DNA from: an uncultured Clostridium sp.
Lineage (GTDB): Bacteria > Bacillota > Clostridia > TANB77 > CAG-508
Direction: 5' to 3'
NCBI GenBank assembly: GCA_947572725.1
Contig: CANPDB010000001.1
Span: 26,521 to 90,520 of the forward strand
DNA length: 64,000 nt
The notes under the pieces were generated by a model that was not told where the DNA came from, made no database searches, and worked only from the letters and a program-made list of their open reading frames with translations. The position numbers and the translations under genes are program-made. Positions 43,794-54,400 of the stretch are shown here, piece after piece; within the stretch, counting starts at the first letter, position 1; each line of letters begins with the position of its first letter.

Positions 43794-44645
43794 TTACTTA
43801 TTATTTTCTATATAACCTGTTGTATCTGGTTTTGTAATATCACTGTCTTTTACGGTATTAAATTCATACTTATAATCAACTACAATATCAGTTTGTCTAG
43901 TTATTTCCTTATTAGATTTATCTATCTCTCTAACTGCCAACCCTGTTTCTTTATCTATATATCTTTCATAACTATCTCCTTTGATAATGTAACACTCTTT
44001 TCCATTGCAATAAGTTTTATCTATACCAATAATAAATGCATATTGCATATTGGCTAATAATCCATCTGAAACATAAGTTACTGGTCTTATCTGTCCACCT
44101 AATATTTCTTTTGAGTCTTGAATATATCTTTTTCCATCAACTTCTGTTAAAGTTATTTGTTCATTTCCTTTTTTATAATGAATTATCTTTTGAATTTGAT
44201 TATTATTTACAACTCTTGTCATTGTTGTTAAATAATCTTCTCCTTTATTATAGCTTTCTGTTATAGTTAAAGTATCTCCTTGATATGAATATAGTTTAGC
44301 ATAATAATTATTATATGATTGGTTTTCTTTAGCCTTTTCTGAAAGTGAAGTCATTATAAAAGTTCTTCCTCCTACTATTATTACATATATTATGACTAAA
44401 GCTAATATAATGAACTTTAGTAGTTTCATTTTACCACTAAACTTTTTCATATATTTTACTTCTCTTTCATCCCTTTTTGTTGTATTTACCTTTAACTCTT
44501 TTTGCATATTGTCAAATATATGCTGACATTCTGGACACTCTTTTAAATGTTCTTCGATAAAATGATTAGTTTCTTCGTTAGTTAGATTTTCAATGTAATT
44601 TGGTAATAAATCTTGAACAATTTTACAATTTCTTTTCTCTTTCAT
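43794..44645 (-). CDS. Putative anti-sigma factor with zinc-finger N-terminus
   Basis: 283 residues. The N-terminal HLKECPECQHIF (His-Cys-Cys ligands, zf-HC2/ZAS type) is followed by a helix at about 72-95 and an outer beta domain resembling lipoprotein-carrier folds. Directly downstream of an ECF sigma factor gene with one base between them, which fits a sigma/anti-sigma pair. Start at 44645 after AGGAGG. Confidence 0.72.
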   Translation of the reverse strand: MKEKRNCKIVQDLLPNYIENLTNEETNHFIEEHLKECPECQHIFDNMQKELKVNTTKRDEREVKYMKKFSGKMKLLKFIILALVIIYVIIVGGRTFIMTSLSEKAKENQSYNNYYAKLYSYQGDTLTITESYNKGEDYLTTMTRVVNNNQIQKIIHYKKGNEQITLTEVDGKRYIQDSKEILGGQIRPVTYVSDGLLANMQYAFIIGIDKTYCNGKECYIIKGDSYERYIDKETGLAVREIDKSNKEITRQTDIVVDYKYEFNTVKDSDITKPDTTGYIENNK

Positions 44646-44646
44646 A

Positions 44647-45123
44647 TTAATCAACCTCCTTTAATTGATTTTTTCCTCGATAAAATGTTACTCTAGCCCA
44701 GTTTTCTGTTTTATTCAAAATAATTCCTATTTCTTTAAAAGTAAGTTCTCCAGTTATTCTTAAATAGATTACTTCTCTTGTTTTTTCATCTAATTTTTGT
44801 ATCTTTCTAAATAAAGATATTTTTTCATCATTTAAAATAACTCTTTCTTCTGTTGTATCAGTTGAGTATGATCCTAATAGTTCTTCTTCAACACTTATAA
44901 CTTTTTTGTTCTTTTTACAGTAATCATACCATAAATTTTTAGCAATCTGGCATAGCCATACTGACATTTTACATTCGCCCTTGTAGGTATCAATTTTCTT
45001 TACTGCTTTATAAAAAGTTTCTTGTGTTAATTCTTCAGAAATATCATTATTATGAGTTAAACAGAATAAGTATTTGTTTACTGTTTCAAAATATTGTGTA
45101 TATATTTGTTCCATATCCTGCAT
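44647..45123 (-). CDS. ECF-type RNA polymerase sigma factor
   Basis: 158 residues. Region 2: NNDISEELTQETFYKAVKKI and MSVWLCQIAKNLWYDYCKK. Region 4: IQKLDEKTREVIYLRITGEL then TFKEIGIILNKTENWARVTF. The start at 45123 follows AAAGGAGG at good spacing; the earlier ATG at 45165 would add 14 residues without support. Controls an unknown regulon. Confidence 0.85.
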   Translation of the reverse strand: MQDMEQIYTQYFETVNKYLFCLTHNNDISEELTQETFYKAVKKIDTYKGECKMSVWLCQIAKNLWYDYCKKNKKVISVEEELLGSYSTDTTEERVILNDEKISLFRKIQKLDEKTREVIYLRITGELTFKEIGIILNKTENWARVTFYRGKNQLKEVD

Positions 45124-45273
45124 AACTTTTATCCTCCTTTGCATATATGACGATTGAAATTGCAATTCGTTACAAAATTTTTAAAAATTTCTTATTTTTT
45201 ACTAATTATATTAAAAATAGCAGACATTTTCTGCTACTTAATCTCAGCGATAACTTACTATTTTATTTTTACT

Positions 45274-45315
45274 ATATTATCATAAAAGCAGACAATTAGC
45301 AACCTAATCATCTGC
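45274..45315 (-). promoter_or_regulatory. Composite terminator-promoter unit C
   Basis: An imperfect stem (GCAGATGATTAG with CTAATTGTCTGC) and TTTT end the 45367 gene. -35 TTGCTA (45302-45297) lies in the hairpin and -10 TAATAT (45279-45274) follows after 17 bases, for the sigma factor operon. Confidence 0.6.
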
Positions 45316-45366
45316 TCTATAACTTATAATTTCAGGATTATGTAGCTTATAAGCTAGGTGCCCGCA

Positions 45367-45954
45367 TTATCTTATTTTAAATTCAAAACCAAGGTTTTTA
45401 TATATTAGTGGAGCATTTTCATTTTCTTTTATTTCCTTTTTTACTTCATAAAATGCTTCAATAGTAACTGCTTCACTTAATGGCTGTAATGGAGATATAA
45501 AAGTAGTATATTGCTTATATATATTATTGCCATAACGAATTAAATTTACCTCGCCAAAAGTTCCTTGACTTGACATACTATCAAATTTGTATCCATTGTT
45601 ATAATCTATTGTTCCAAAAGTAAATGTTGGACTTTTTGGATTTTTTGAAATATTTTTCACTTTATATTGTACTGCTAATATAGTGTTTTCCTCACTTGCT
45701 TTTGTTTTTGGTGCTGGTGAAAACATTTGTCTTGCAATGTCATTTTCTGTTATATTAGAAAATGATGTATCATATATAGAATCAACAAACTCATATTTTT
45801 CAAGAGTAAATTCATATTCTTTATTCGTTGCTGTTTCTCCAATATTATAATACTTTTGGGTTTTCATTACTATTCCTACTATTGCTAATACTACAATAAC
45901 AACAACAACTGGAATAATTATTTTTAAATTTAACTTTTTCTTTTTTTCTTCCAT
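45367..45954 (-). CDS. Membrane-anchored DUF4352-like protein
   Basis: 195 residues: helix at about 9-28 (IIIPVVVVIVVLAIVGIVMK), then an Ig-like outer domain with ENTILAVQYKVKNISKNPKS and LQPLSEAVTIEAFYEV, as in DUF4352 (telomeric-repeat-like) proteins. Function unknown. Confidence 0.65.
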   Translation of the reverse strand: MEEKKKKLNLKIIIPVVVVIVVLAIVGIVMKTQKYYNIGETATNKEYEFTLEKYEFVDSIYDTSFSNITENDIARQMFSPAPKTKASEENTILAVQYKVKNISKNPKSPTFTFGTIDYNNGYKFDSMSSQGTFGEVNLIRYGNNIYKQYTTFISPLQPLSEAVTIEAFYEVKKEIKENENAPLIYKNLGFEFKIR

Positions 45955-46051
45955 TTCTAAAATCTCCTTTTTACTTTTTTACATATTATCATATTATAAA
46001 AAGAATTACCATATTCATTTTATAATTTATCCCTACAAATGAATAAGAAAT

Positions 46052-46118
46052 TAAACGATGTAAGTTTCAGAAAAAAACTCCACTAGAAGCTCTTGGCAGA
46101 TAAAACTTACATCGTTTA
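46052..46118. repeat. Long inverted repeat with 35-base loop
   Basis: A perfect 16-bp stem TAAACGATGTAAGTTT/AAACTTACATCGTTTA between the NUDIX gene and the DUF4352-like gene. No match to the other repeat families. It could be a terminator-like or mobile hairpin. Confidence 0.55.
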
Positions 46119-46143
46119 GTTTAATTGCACAAACTGCGGAAAT

Positions 46144-46608
46144 TTAATCAAATATCTTTTGATGTGAAAAATCTCCATCATCATAAATAATTCCTTTTTT
46201 CATATTTTTAATTACATTTCTAATACGTATAATAGTGTTTTCTGGTAATTCATTTATGTTAAACCATTTTAAATCATCACATTTATTTGGCTCCATTATT
46301 TTTGGAGTTCCTATATATTTATTGGTTGTAAAAAATACATTGATATAATCTTCTTGGTATGGATGAATAATAGAAACTAATTCTAAATTTTTTTCTTGTA
46401 TGTCTAAATTAATTTCTTCCTTAGCCTCTCTACATAGTGCCATTGATAGAGATTCTCCTTTTTTAAGATGACCACTACAAGCTGTATCATATTTTCCATC
46501 CATATATCCTGTATTACATCTTTCTTGAAGTAAAATCTGTGTTTGTCCTTCTATTTCCCTTGTTAATATTAAAAACACTGCTACTTTACTTTGATATCTT
46601 TCTTTCAA
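46144..46608 (-). CDS. NUDIX hydrolase
   Basis: 154 residues with a complete Nudix box, GHLKKGESLSMALCREAKEE (residues about 47-66) continuing INLDI. Hydrolyses a nucleoside-diphosphate-linked compound; substrate not predictable. Alone between hairpins. Confidence 0.85.
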   Translation of the reverse strand: MKERYQSKVAVFLILTREIEGQTQILLQERCNTGYMDGKYDTACSGHLKKGESLSMALCREAKEEINLDIQEKNLELVSIIHPYQEDYINVFFTTNKYIGTPKIMEPNKCDDLKWFNINELPENTIIRIRNVIKNMKKGIIYDDGDFSHQKIFD

Positions 46609-46806
46609 ACTTATTTGCCTCCTTACATTAAAACTTTTCTATGGAGTTTTTAAACTTTATTTCTTATTATTTTTTCTTATTTTACTATATTTTCCTGAAT
46701 ATATCAATTTTTAAGTTGAAATTTCTATAAAATTTTAGTAAAATAGACATAGAGACCCCCTCCCCAATAAAGAGGCAATTTTAAGAGGGTATGAAATTGT
46801 AAATTA

Positions 46807-47922
46807 TTATGCTGGACTAGGTCTTATTAAATGTCCAATTTTGCAGATTGGACATAAATTAAAGTCTTTTCCAGACACTTTCTTTAGTATTTCGAGAGGG
46901 GAAATATTTTCTTTAGTTAACACTTTTGTATTTGTGAGAGATTTACAAAGTGTTAATTTTTTCGTTTTATTTCTATTCCCCAATAATCCAAAATGTCGTA
47001 TCTTCATAAATCTTGGTGGCAATATATGTAATATAAATCTTCTAATAAATTCATCTGCATCTAATACCATTGTTTTCATCTTGTTATTATCTCTATAATC
47101 TCGCCATTTAAAAGTTACTTTACCATTGTCTATATTTAATATTCTACTATTTGCAATTGCTACTCTATGAGTATATCTTCCTAAATATTCTATTACACTA
47201 TTTGCATTTTTAAATGGTGGTTTGCAATATACAACCCAATCTTTAGCATACAATGATGAGACAAATTTATCAAATTCTTGTGGTATTTTTAATTCTTCAA
47301 TTTCTTTGTAGAAATCAAGTTTTTCTTGTTTCATGTAGTATATTAATTTCCCTCTAAATACTTTTGATAATACTTTTACTGGTATGAAGAATTTCTTTTT
47401 ACTATTTCTCCATTTTCCTAAGCCATCAAGTCCACCAGCTGGTACTATGCAATGTATATGTGGATGGTCTTTTAAGTTTTGACCCCATGTATGTAAAATT
47501 GTTGTAAATCCTATTTGTGCTCCTAAATATTTTTTATCATTTGCTAGTTCTTGTAATGTTTCTGATACTGCTTTAAACATAACATTATACATTTTCGTTT
47601 GATTGTAATATACTACTTTATTTAATATGTCTTGTATTCTAAATACTACATGAAAATATTGCACATTCAATACATTAAACTTTTGATTATATATCCATTT
47701 TTCTTTTGCTGAAGTTTGGCATTTGGGGCAGTGTCTATTTCTACAAGAGTTGTAACTTATTTTCTTATGCCCACAATGGTCGCATATATCTTCATGTGCT
47801 CCTAATTCTGCTGTCCTACATTTTTCTATTGCATTTAATGTTTTCTTCACGTAGATTGGTAAATTATGTTTTTCCTTATACTGTTTGCCATATTGTTCTA
47901 ATATATCTTGTAATTCAGGCAT
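46807..47922 (-). CDS. IS91-family (HUH) transposase
   Basis: 371 residues from the ATG at 47922 (AGGTGATG upstream). N-terminal zinc ribbon (CDHCGHKKISYNSCRNRHC and PKC), the HUH metal motif HPHIHCIVPAGGL and the tyrosine motif YLGRYTHRVAI. Nicks one strand and moves by rolling circle. It overlaps the end of the tyrosine recombinase gene by 8 bases, so they form a two-gene unit. Confidence 0.85.
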   Translation of the reverse strand: MPELQDILEQYGKQYKEKHNLPIYVKKTLNAIEKCRTAELGAHEDICDHCGHKKISYNSCRNRHCPKCQTSAKEKWIYNQKFNVLNVQYFHVVFRIQDILNKVVYYNQTKMYNVMFKAVSETLQELANDKKYLGAQIGFTTILHTWGQNLKDHPHIHCIVPAGGLDGLGKWRNSKKKFFIPVKVLSKVFRGKLIYYMKQEKLDFYKEIEELKIPQEFDKFVSSLYAKDWVVYCKPPFKNANSVIEYLGRYTHRVAIANSRILNIDNGKVTFKWRDYRDNNKMKTMVLDADEFIRRFILHILPPRFMKIRHFGLLGNRNKTKKLTLCKSLTNTKVLTKENISPLEILKKVSGKDFNLCPICKIGHLIRPSPA

Positions 47923-48800
47923 TTTCATCACCTGACCCATACAATCTGTCTAATGGATTTACAATGTCTTTCTCTACATTTGCTAAATGCAAATATTCCA
48001 TTGTTGACCTTATTCCTGAATGTCCAAGTAATTTTTGTAGATGCAGAATATCCAATCCTGATTCAAGTAAATCAGTAGCAAAGTTATGACGTAATCCGAT
48101 GAACTGTTACTTTTCTCATTATACCAGCTTTTTTTCGTATTCTTCGAAAAGCAATCTCTGGTCCTGATAAACCATATTTAGCGTGAGTCATCGGAGATAC
48201 AAATAAGTATCCTTCTGGGTGATTTGGTCTATATACTTTAAAATATTCTCTTAATATTTCAAGATTTTTCTGTGATAATAGAGTGTATCTATATTTATTT
48301 CCTTTTCCTTCTTGTACTAATATTCTCATATTTTTACTATCAATATCTTTTATTTTCAAATTGCATAACTCCGATAATCTAAGTCCTCCTCCATATGCTG
48401 TCATAAACATTGCTTTGTACAATAAAGAGTAGTAAAAGCCATCATCGCATGCTTCAAAAAATCTTTTTAATTCTTCTTTTGTAAACATCTCTGGCTTATT
48501 CTTTTGTATTTTAAAAAGTGGTATTCTCTTTAAATTCAATACTTTATTTAGTGTTGTTCCATACATAAAGCGTATTGCACTATTATATGTATTTACATCT
48601 CGTCTTTTGTTTTTACATTCTTCTACTAGATACTTTAGAAAATTTCTAATATCATCTTCTGCTAATTTTTCAATATCTTTTCCTTTGTGAAATTCCATAT
48701 ATCTTTTTACTCTAAAAATATATGATTCTTTTGTGCGTTCTGCTAAACTTCTAAATGTCATGTCTTCTTTCATGCGTTTTAATATTTCTTCATTACACAT
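47915..48800 (-). CDS. Tyrosine recombinase, read through one CGG +1 site
   Basis: Conventional reading ends at 48084 without the catalytic C-terminus. Skipping C at CGG 48098 gives 294 residues with the full set: Arg in YGGGLRLSELCNLK, then VTVHGLRHNFATDLL (HxxR, R237), LLGHSG (H260) and TMEYLHL (Tyr269). Three of the catalytic residues thus lie beyond the shift. N-terminal SAM-like domain at residues 15-95. It overlaps the transposase gene and probably assists its transposition. Confidence 0.85.
48096..48098 (-). other. CGG +1 frameshift site in the tyrosine recombinase
   Basis: Context CAT CGG A, after residue 234. Reading resumes with GGA (Gly235), giving VHGLRHNFAT, the conserved catalytic box. 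Confidence 0.92.
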
Positions 48801-49032
48801 AAAAAAACTCCTCTCAATAAATATTTGTAGACATAATCTACATAATATCTATTTTAAAGAGTTTTTCTTGATATTTCAATACTTACAAACTTTTTATACT
48901 CTAACTAGTAGCAATTTTTAATATTTAGTGCTATACTAACTTAAACGACCACTGCGACAGCAGTTTAGTGCAATTACTAGTTATCAGTCTTATCTTATAT
49001 AAATTCTATGTGTAATAACTAAGAAAATCAAA

Positions 49033-50269
49033 TTACATTCTCCAACTTTTAATTCTTTCCATTGCTTCTATTGTATTTTCCTTTGTTCCAAATGCTGTTA
49101 ATCTAAAATAACCTTCTCCATGTGGTCCAAATCCACTTCCTGGTGTTCCTACTACATTAGCTTCCTCTAGTAGTCTATCGAAAAATTTCCATGATGTCAT
49201 ACCTTCTGGAACTTTTAGCCATACATATGGTGAATTCACTCCTCCATATGTTACAAAACCAGCTTCTTCTAGTCCTCTTTTAATAATTTTTGCATTTTCC
49301 ATATAACTATCAATATTTTGTTTTATTTGTTGTTTTCCTGTTTCTGTATATGTTGCCTCTGCTACTCTTTGAGTTATGTATGATACTCCATTAAATTTTG
49401 TACATGTTCTTCTATTCCATAGTTTATTATAACTTACTTCTTCACCTTGTTTTGTATATCCTTTTACTTCTTTTGGTATTACTACATACCCACATCTTAC
49501 TCCTGTAAAACCTGCTGTTTTTGAATAACTTTTAAATTCGATTGCTACTTCTTTTGCTCCTTCTACTTCATAAATACTATGTGGTATTTCTTCCTCTGTT
49601 ATAAATGCTTCATATGCTGCATCATATAAGATTATAGATTTATTTTCTTTTGCATAATCTACCCATTGTTTTAAATCTTCTTTTGTTAATACTGTACCTG
49701 TTGGATTGTTCGGAAAACATAAATATATCATATCTACTTTTTCTTTTGGTAATTCTGGTTTAAAATTATTTTCTGCCATAACTGGTAAATATACCATATT
49801 TTCATATATTTCTTTTTCTTTATTGTATTTGCCACTTCTTCCTGACATTACATTTGTATCTAAATATACTGGATATACTGGGTCTGTAATTGCAACTTTA
49901 TTGTCTTTTGCAAAAATGTCTACAATATTTCCGACAGTCACATTTTGCACCATCTGATACAAATATTTCATCTTCTGAAATTTTAATTCCTTTTGCTTTA
50001 TAATCATTTTCTACAATAGCTTTTCTTAAAAATTCATATCCTTGTTCTGGTCCATATCCTCTAAATCCTTCTGCTGTCCCTATTTCATCTACTGCTTTGT
50101 GCATAGCTTCAATACAAGCTGGTACTATTGGTTTTGTAACATCTCCTATTCCTAATTTTATTATTTTCTTATCTGGATTTTCTTCTGTAAATTTTGCCAC
50201 TTTTTTGGCAATTGTTGAAAACAAATAACTGTCTTGTAATTCTAAAAAATTTTCATTTATTAAACTCAT
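49033..50269 (-). CDS. dapL: LL-diaminopimelate aminotransferase, read through one CGG +1 site
   Basis: PLP enzyme that makes LL-diaminopimelate from tetrahydrodipicolinate, giving lysine and wall precursor. Conventional reading yields two ORFs (50269-49898 and 50007-49033). Skipping C at CGG 49933 gives one protein of 411 residues, the family length, reading [18 protein letters not shown]. The PLP Lys is in [25 protein letters not shown] and the C-terminal [16 protein letters not shown] are typical. dapF lies upstream in the same direction. Loss of this enzyme would probably be harmful, so the gene is unlikely to be dead. Confidence 0.88.
49931..49933 (-). other. CGG +1 frameshift site in dapL
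   Basis: Context TGT CGG A, after residue 112. Reading resumes with GGA (Gly113) inside the conserved SDGAKxDxGNI segment. Confidence 0.9.
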
Positions 50270-50362
50270 ATTATTTCATCCTTTCATCTTTTCTCTATAA
50301 TTATCTTTACTAGCGCAAAAAAAATTTAAATATAAACTTCTGAGAACTAATTGGAAGTAAAT

Positions 50363-51199
50363 TTATATTTCTAAAGTACCTTCAAAAACTGTTGTAGCTG
50401 GACCTGTCATATATACATGATTATCCTTTTCATTCCATTCTATTTTTAAAGTTCCACCTAATAGTTCTACAAATGTGTGCCTATTTGTTAAGTCATTTAA
50501 ATAGCATGCAACTGCTGTTGCACATGCTCCTGTTCCACATGCTAAAGTTTCGCCAGAGCCTCTTTCCCATACTCTCATTTTAATATGTTCTTTATCAACA
50601 ATTTGAACAAATTCTACATTTGTCTTGTTTGGAAATACAGAATCTATTTCTAGTATTTTTCCATACTTTTCTACTTCAAATTTTTCTGTATCTGCCACAA
50701 CTGTAATTGCATGTGGATTTCCCATTGATACACAAGTAAATTCAAATTCTTTTTGTAAGGCTTTTAATTTTAAACCAGTAACTGGATTTTTTTCTGATAT
50801 TACTGGAATTTTTTTAGCTTCTAATATAGGTTCTCCCATATCTACTCTTACTGTATCTACTTTTCCTTCTTTTGTGTTTAATACTAATGTTTTTATTCCT
50901 GCTAATGTCTCAACTGTTATTGTGTTTTTGTTGGTAAGCCTTTTATCATATACAAACTTTCCAACACACCTAATGCCATTTCCACACATTTCTGCTTCAC
51001 TTCCATCTGAATTAAACATCCTCATTTTGAAGTCAGCAACATTACTTTCACATATTAAAATTAGTCCGTCTGAGCCAATTCCAAAGTGTCTGTTGCTAAC
51101 AAATTGAGCTAGGTATGATTCATTGTCTATTTGTTGGTGTATGGCATCCATATAGACATAATCATTCCCTAGCCCATGCATTTTTGTAAATTTTTTCAT
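50363..51199 (-). CDS. dapF: Diaminopimelate epimerase
   Basis: 278 residues. Both catalytic Cys motifs are present: [13 protein letters not shown] and [15 protein letters not shown]. The N-terminus [15 protein letters not shown] is standard. Converts LL- to meso-diaminopimelate for wall and lysine synthesis. Upstream of dapL with a 93-base gap. Start at 51199 because the GTG at 51208 is part of the GAGGGTG site. Confidence 0.95.
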   Translation of the reverse strand: MKKFTKMHGLGNDYVYMDAIHQQIDNESYLAQFVSNRHFGIGSDGLILICESNVADFKMRMFNSDGSEAEMCGNGIRCVGKFVYDKRLTNKNTITVETLAGIKTLVLNTKEGKVDTVRVDMGEPILEAKKIPVISEKNPVTGLKLKALQKEFEFTCVSMGNPHAITVVADTEKFEVEKYGKILEIDSVFPNKTNVEFVQIVDKEHIKMRVWERGSGETLACGTGACATAVACYLNDLTNRHTFVELLGGTLKIEWNEKDNHVYMTGPATTVFEGTLEI

Positions 51200-51329
51200 T
51201 TTCTTCACCCTCTTTAGGTATTAATAGTTAATAAAATATAGTTATATTTTATTAGTTGCTATTTTATCATATGTGATTTTTTTTGTAAATATTTTGTACT
51301 AATAAATTTCCTTGATTCACTTCTAAATA

Positions 51330-51431
51330 GTTACAATTCACAGTTACATTTAAAATAATAGAATAACTAAAAAATTATAATATATTATAACTCTTTAGTT
51401 AAGTAAATATAAATAAGCTGTGAATTGTAAC
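51330..51431. repeat. Complete copy of dispersed repeat family 2 (MITE-like)
   Basis: 102 bases with perfect 14-bp terminal inverted repeats GTTACAATTCACAG/CTGTGAATTGTAAC around the AT-rich palindrome AAATTATAATATATTATAAC. No ORF. Lies just beyond the terminator of the dockerin gene. Confidence 0.78.
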
Positions 51432-51435
51432 AAAA

Positions 51436-51463
51436 AGAGAAAGCAAATTTAATTACTTTCTCT
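51436..51463 (-). terminator. Terminator of the dockerin protein gene
   Basis: Stem AGAGAAAG/CTTTCTCT followed on the minus strand by TTTTTG. Confidence 0.8.
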
Positions 51464-51471
51464 TGATTTAA

Positions 51472-54400
51472 TTATTTAATTCCTAATATAACAAGTTTAA
51501 TTTGTGCTAAATCGTTAATTGTAATTTCTCCATCATTGTCCATATCACCTGCTACTTTATCCATTCCTTGTAATAATCTAGCTTCAATTAAATGTAGTTT
51601 TACTTGTGCTAAGTCATTAACTGTAATTTCTCCATCTCCATCAGTATCACCTTTAATTCTTGTAGGCGTTGGAGGTGTTGGCGGTGTTGGTTCTTCTTTA
51701 TTTATCCAGTCTACCTTTGCTGTTGCAGTTCCTTTATTTCCTGCTTTATCTTGGAATTCAAATGTAAATTCGTCATTTTTAGTAAATGTATATTCTCTAC
51801 TATTACCATTATTAGTAATTGTAATTTCTTCACTTTCATTTACTAAAGTTACTACTATTTTTTCTGCATTTTCTCTTGTGCTATACTTAATTTGAGCTGT
51901 TGGTACTACTTTATCAATCCAATCTACTTTTGCTGTATGAGTTTTTACTTCTTTATCTAAATTTTCTTCATTCTCTTCTGAATTTTCCTCGTGTTCTGCA
52001 TATTCAAATGTAAATTCTCCATTTTTGTCAAATGTATATGTGTTATTTCCATTGTTATTTAAGATTTTAACACTACTATTTTTACCATGTTCATCAACTA
52101 TATATGTGTTTATAGTAGCAGTAACATCTTGATTTGTTAATACTGTTGTACTATAAGTCATATCACTTGCTATAATTTTAGTATCATTATCTATATAATC
52201 CACTTTAATATTTTTATATGCAATATTATTAGCTGCATCAAGAAGTCTAAATTCATATTCTTGATTTTTCTCTAGGTAAAATTCTAATGGATTAGATCTG
52301 ATTTCTTCTAATTTCTTAAGTTCTTCTAATTGATCATTAGTTAATGTTACACTATTTCCTTCATTGTCAAAAGCTAATCTTTCTGTTACATTTCCATTTT
52401 CAAATGATGTTATATAATATTTAATTTCATCTAGTTTTCCTGTTGTATTTGAATATGTTATTTTCTTAGTAGCTCCATTTTCGTCTAATTCAGCAATTTT
52501 ATATACATTACCTTCTTCGTCTAAGTATGATATGCTTACAACTTTTCCATTTTCAACCTCTACATAATTTGTCTTTTTATTATTTCTATCTAGTAAGTAA
52601 ACATCTTCACTAATATTATCTAATACTGCCATTAGTTTTTTATCATCACTTAGTTTATATTTTACATCAGCTGTTGGCTCTTTTTTGTCAATCCAATTTA
52701 CTTTTGCTGTTGCTGTTCCTTTATTTCCTTTTTCGTCTTCAAATTCAAATGTAAATTCTCCATTTTCAGTAAATACATATGTGTCTTTTCCATCATTATT
52801 TGTTATTGTTATTTTTGTACTTGGATTTGTAAGTCTTGCTATTACTGGCTCATTTGTTTTTTCAGTAGTACTATATCCTATACTTGCTGTTGGAGCAGGA
52901 TTTTTAGTTACATCTTCATAAAAATTGAATGCTCTTGCTGCAAACCAATTTCCATTTGTTCTATCTGCAACTATTTTTACATATTGCACTTCTTTTGGTT
53001 CTGATATATCAAAACTTTGTGTATATCTTTCAGCTAATTCATTTGTATTTGCTTGGCTAGCATAAGTTATACCTGTACGTCTAGTTAAAACTTCCCAATT
53101 TTCGCCATCCATGCTTCCATAAATAGTACCATCATTAATTCTTCCGTTTCCACCACCTGCTGGTACAAATTCTACTGCTGATAAATAAACTGGTTTATCT
53201 AGTTTAACTACCATAAAACGATTTGTGTCTGTACCATTCCATGCTGAATGGTATCTTGTATTGTAGTTTGCATCTATTGCATTTCTAGCTGCACCACCAT
53301 TGTTTACAGCTTCTGTTGAAACAGAATGTATGCTTAAATGTGAAACTGGTATATATTTTCTTGTATCTGGATCATTATTTTCTGTAAATGTATATATATT
53401 TGATGCATTACTTGCTAGTCTTGTGCCTGTTGCACCTTGTCTTAGTTGTACAGTTTTGTTTCCTGTTAAGTCTGGTGATGCTTGACTATATGATGTCCAT
53501 GGATCTGTTTCTGTATAACGCCACTGTGTACTCAAATCAACTGCTATCATCCTATTTTCTTTATCGTTAGCATATAGTGTGCTTGGAAGCCCTGCTGATT
53601 CTAGTATGTCTATTTTGTATAAGTTTTCTTCATTGTAGTTTACACCTACAATATGTACATATATATCATTTTCTGATGTAATACTTGCTATTTGTTCTGC
53701 TGATAATTGTACTTCGTGCTTTCCTCCATTTTCACCTGTAAATAATTCGTTCCATGTATTTTTACCATCTAAGCTATAATCCCAACGAACAGTACTTCCA
53801 TCAAATCTACTTCCTAATTTTATTTTTCCAGCATCTGCTCCATCAAAAGAAAAATCTGCTAATTTTGTATCAAGTGTTCCTAATAAAGATGATGCTAATA
53901 ATCTAGTCAAACTTGGTTGTAATACTTCTGTTCCTTGATAATTTTTACCTTCTGTTAGTATTCTCGTTAGTAATATTGTATATTTAAATTGATAAACATC
54001 TGTAGTAAATTTAGGTTTAATTGTCTCTGCTAAATTGTATAGTGTGAATGGGAAACATTTAAGAGCTTCCATCATTTCCTTTGCTAGATTATAATATTGT
54101 TCTTCTGTTTTATCACTTGAAATATATAATTTTACTAATCCTGCCCAAGCGTCTAAGTTAATTGATTGTGCTTTTATAGCTTCTCTATATATTTGTTCTT
54201 GTTTTGTTTTATCATCTTTGTATACATCTACTGTCATTAATAATTCTTCAGCTTTTACAAAATTATTATAATCGTTTAGTGCTTCTTGTGCTAATGCAAT
54301 ATATGGTACATTGTATCCTTTTACATAGCTTCTATCATTTCCCCAGCCAATAAGTAGTCTTTCACCTTTTTCTGATTGCGTCCATCCTGATACATCATTG

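Larger units (their letters stand above)
46807..48800 (-). mobile_element. IS91-like element with partner tyrosine recombinase
   Basis: Two overlapping genes, recombinase then HUH transposase. The terminal sequences (oriIS and terIS) are not fixed. The inverted motif CTGCGACAGCAG at about 48951 and the CCCTC/GAGGG hairpin near 46755-46790 are candidates only, so true ends probably lie within 46745-48975. Confidence 0.65.

Noticed and set aside
46052-46118. Integron attC site
   Set aside because: No GTTRRRY core pair and no integron integrase; the stem is perfect rather than bulged.
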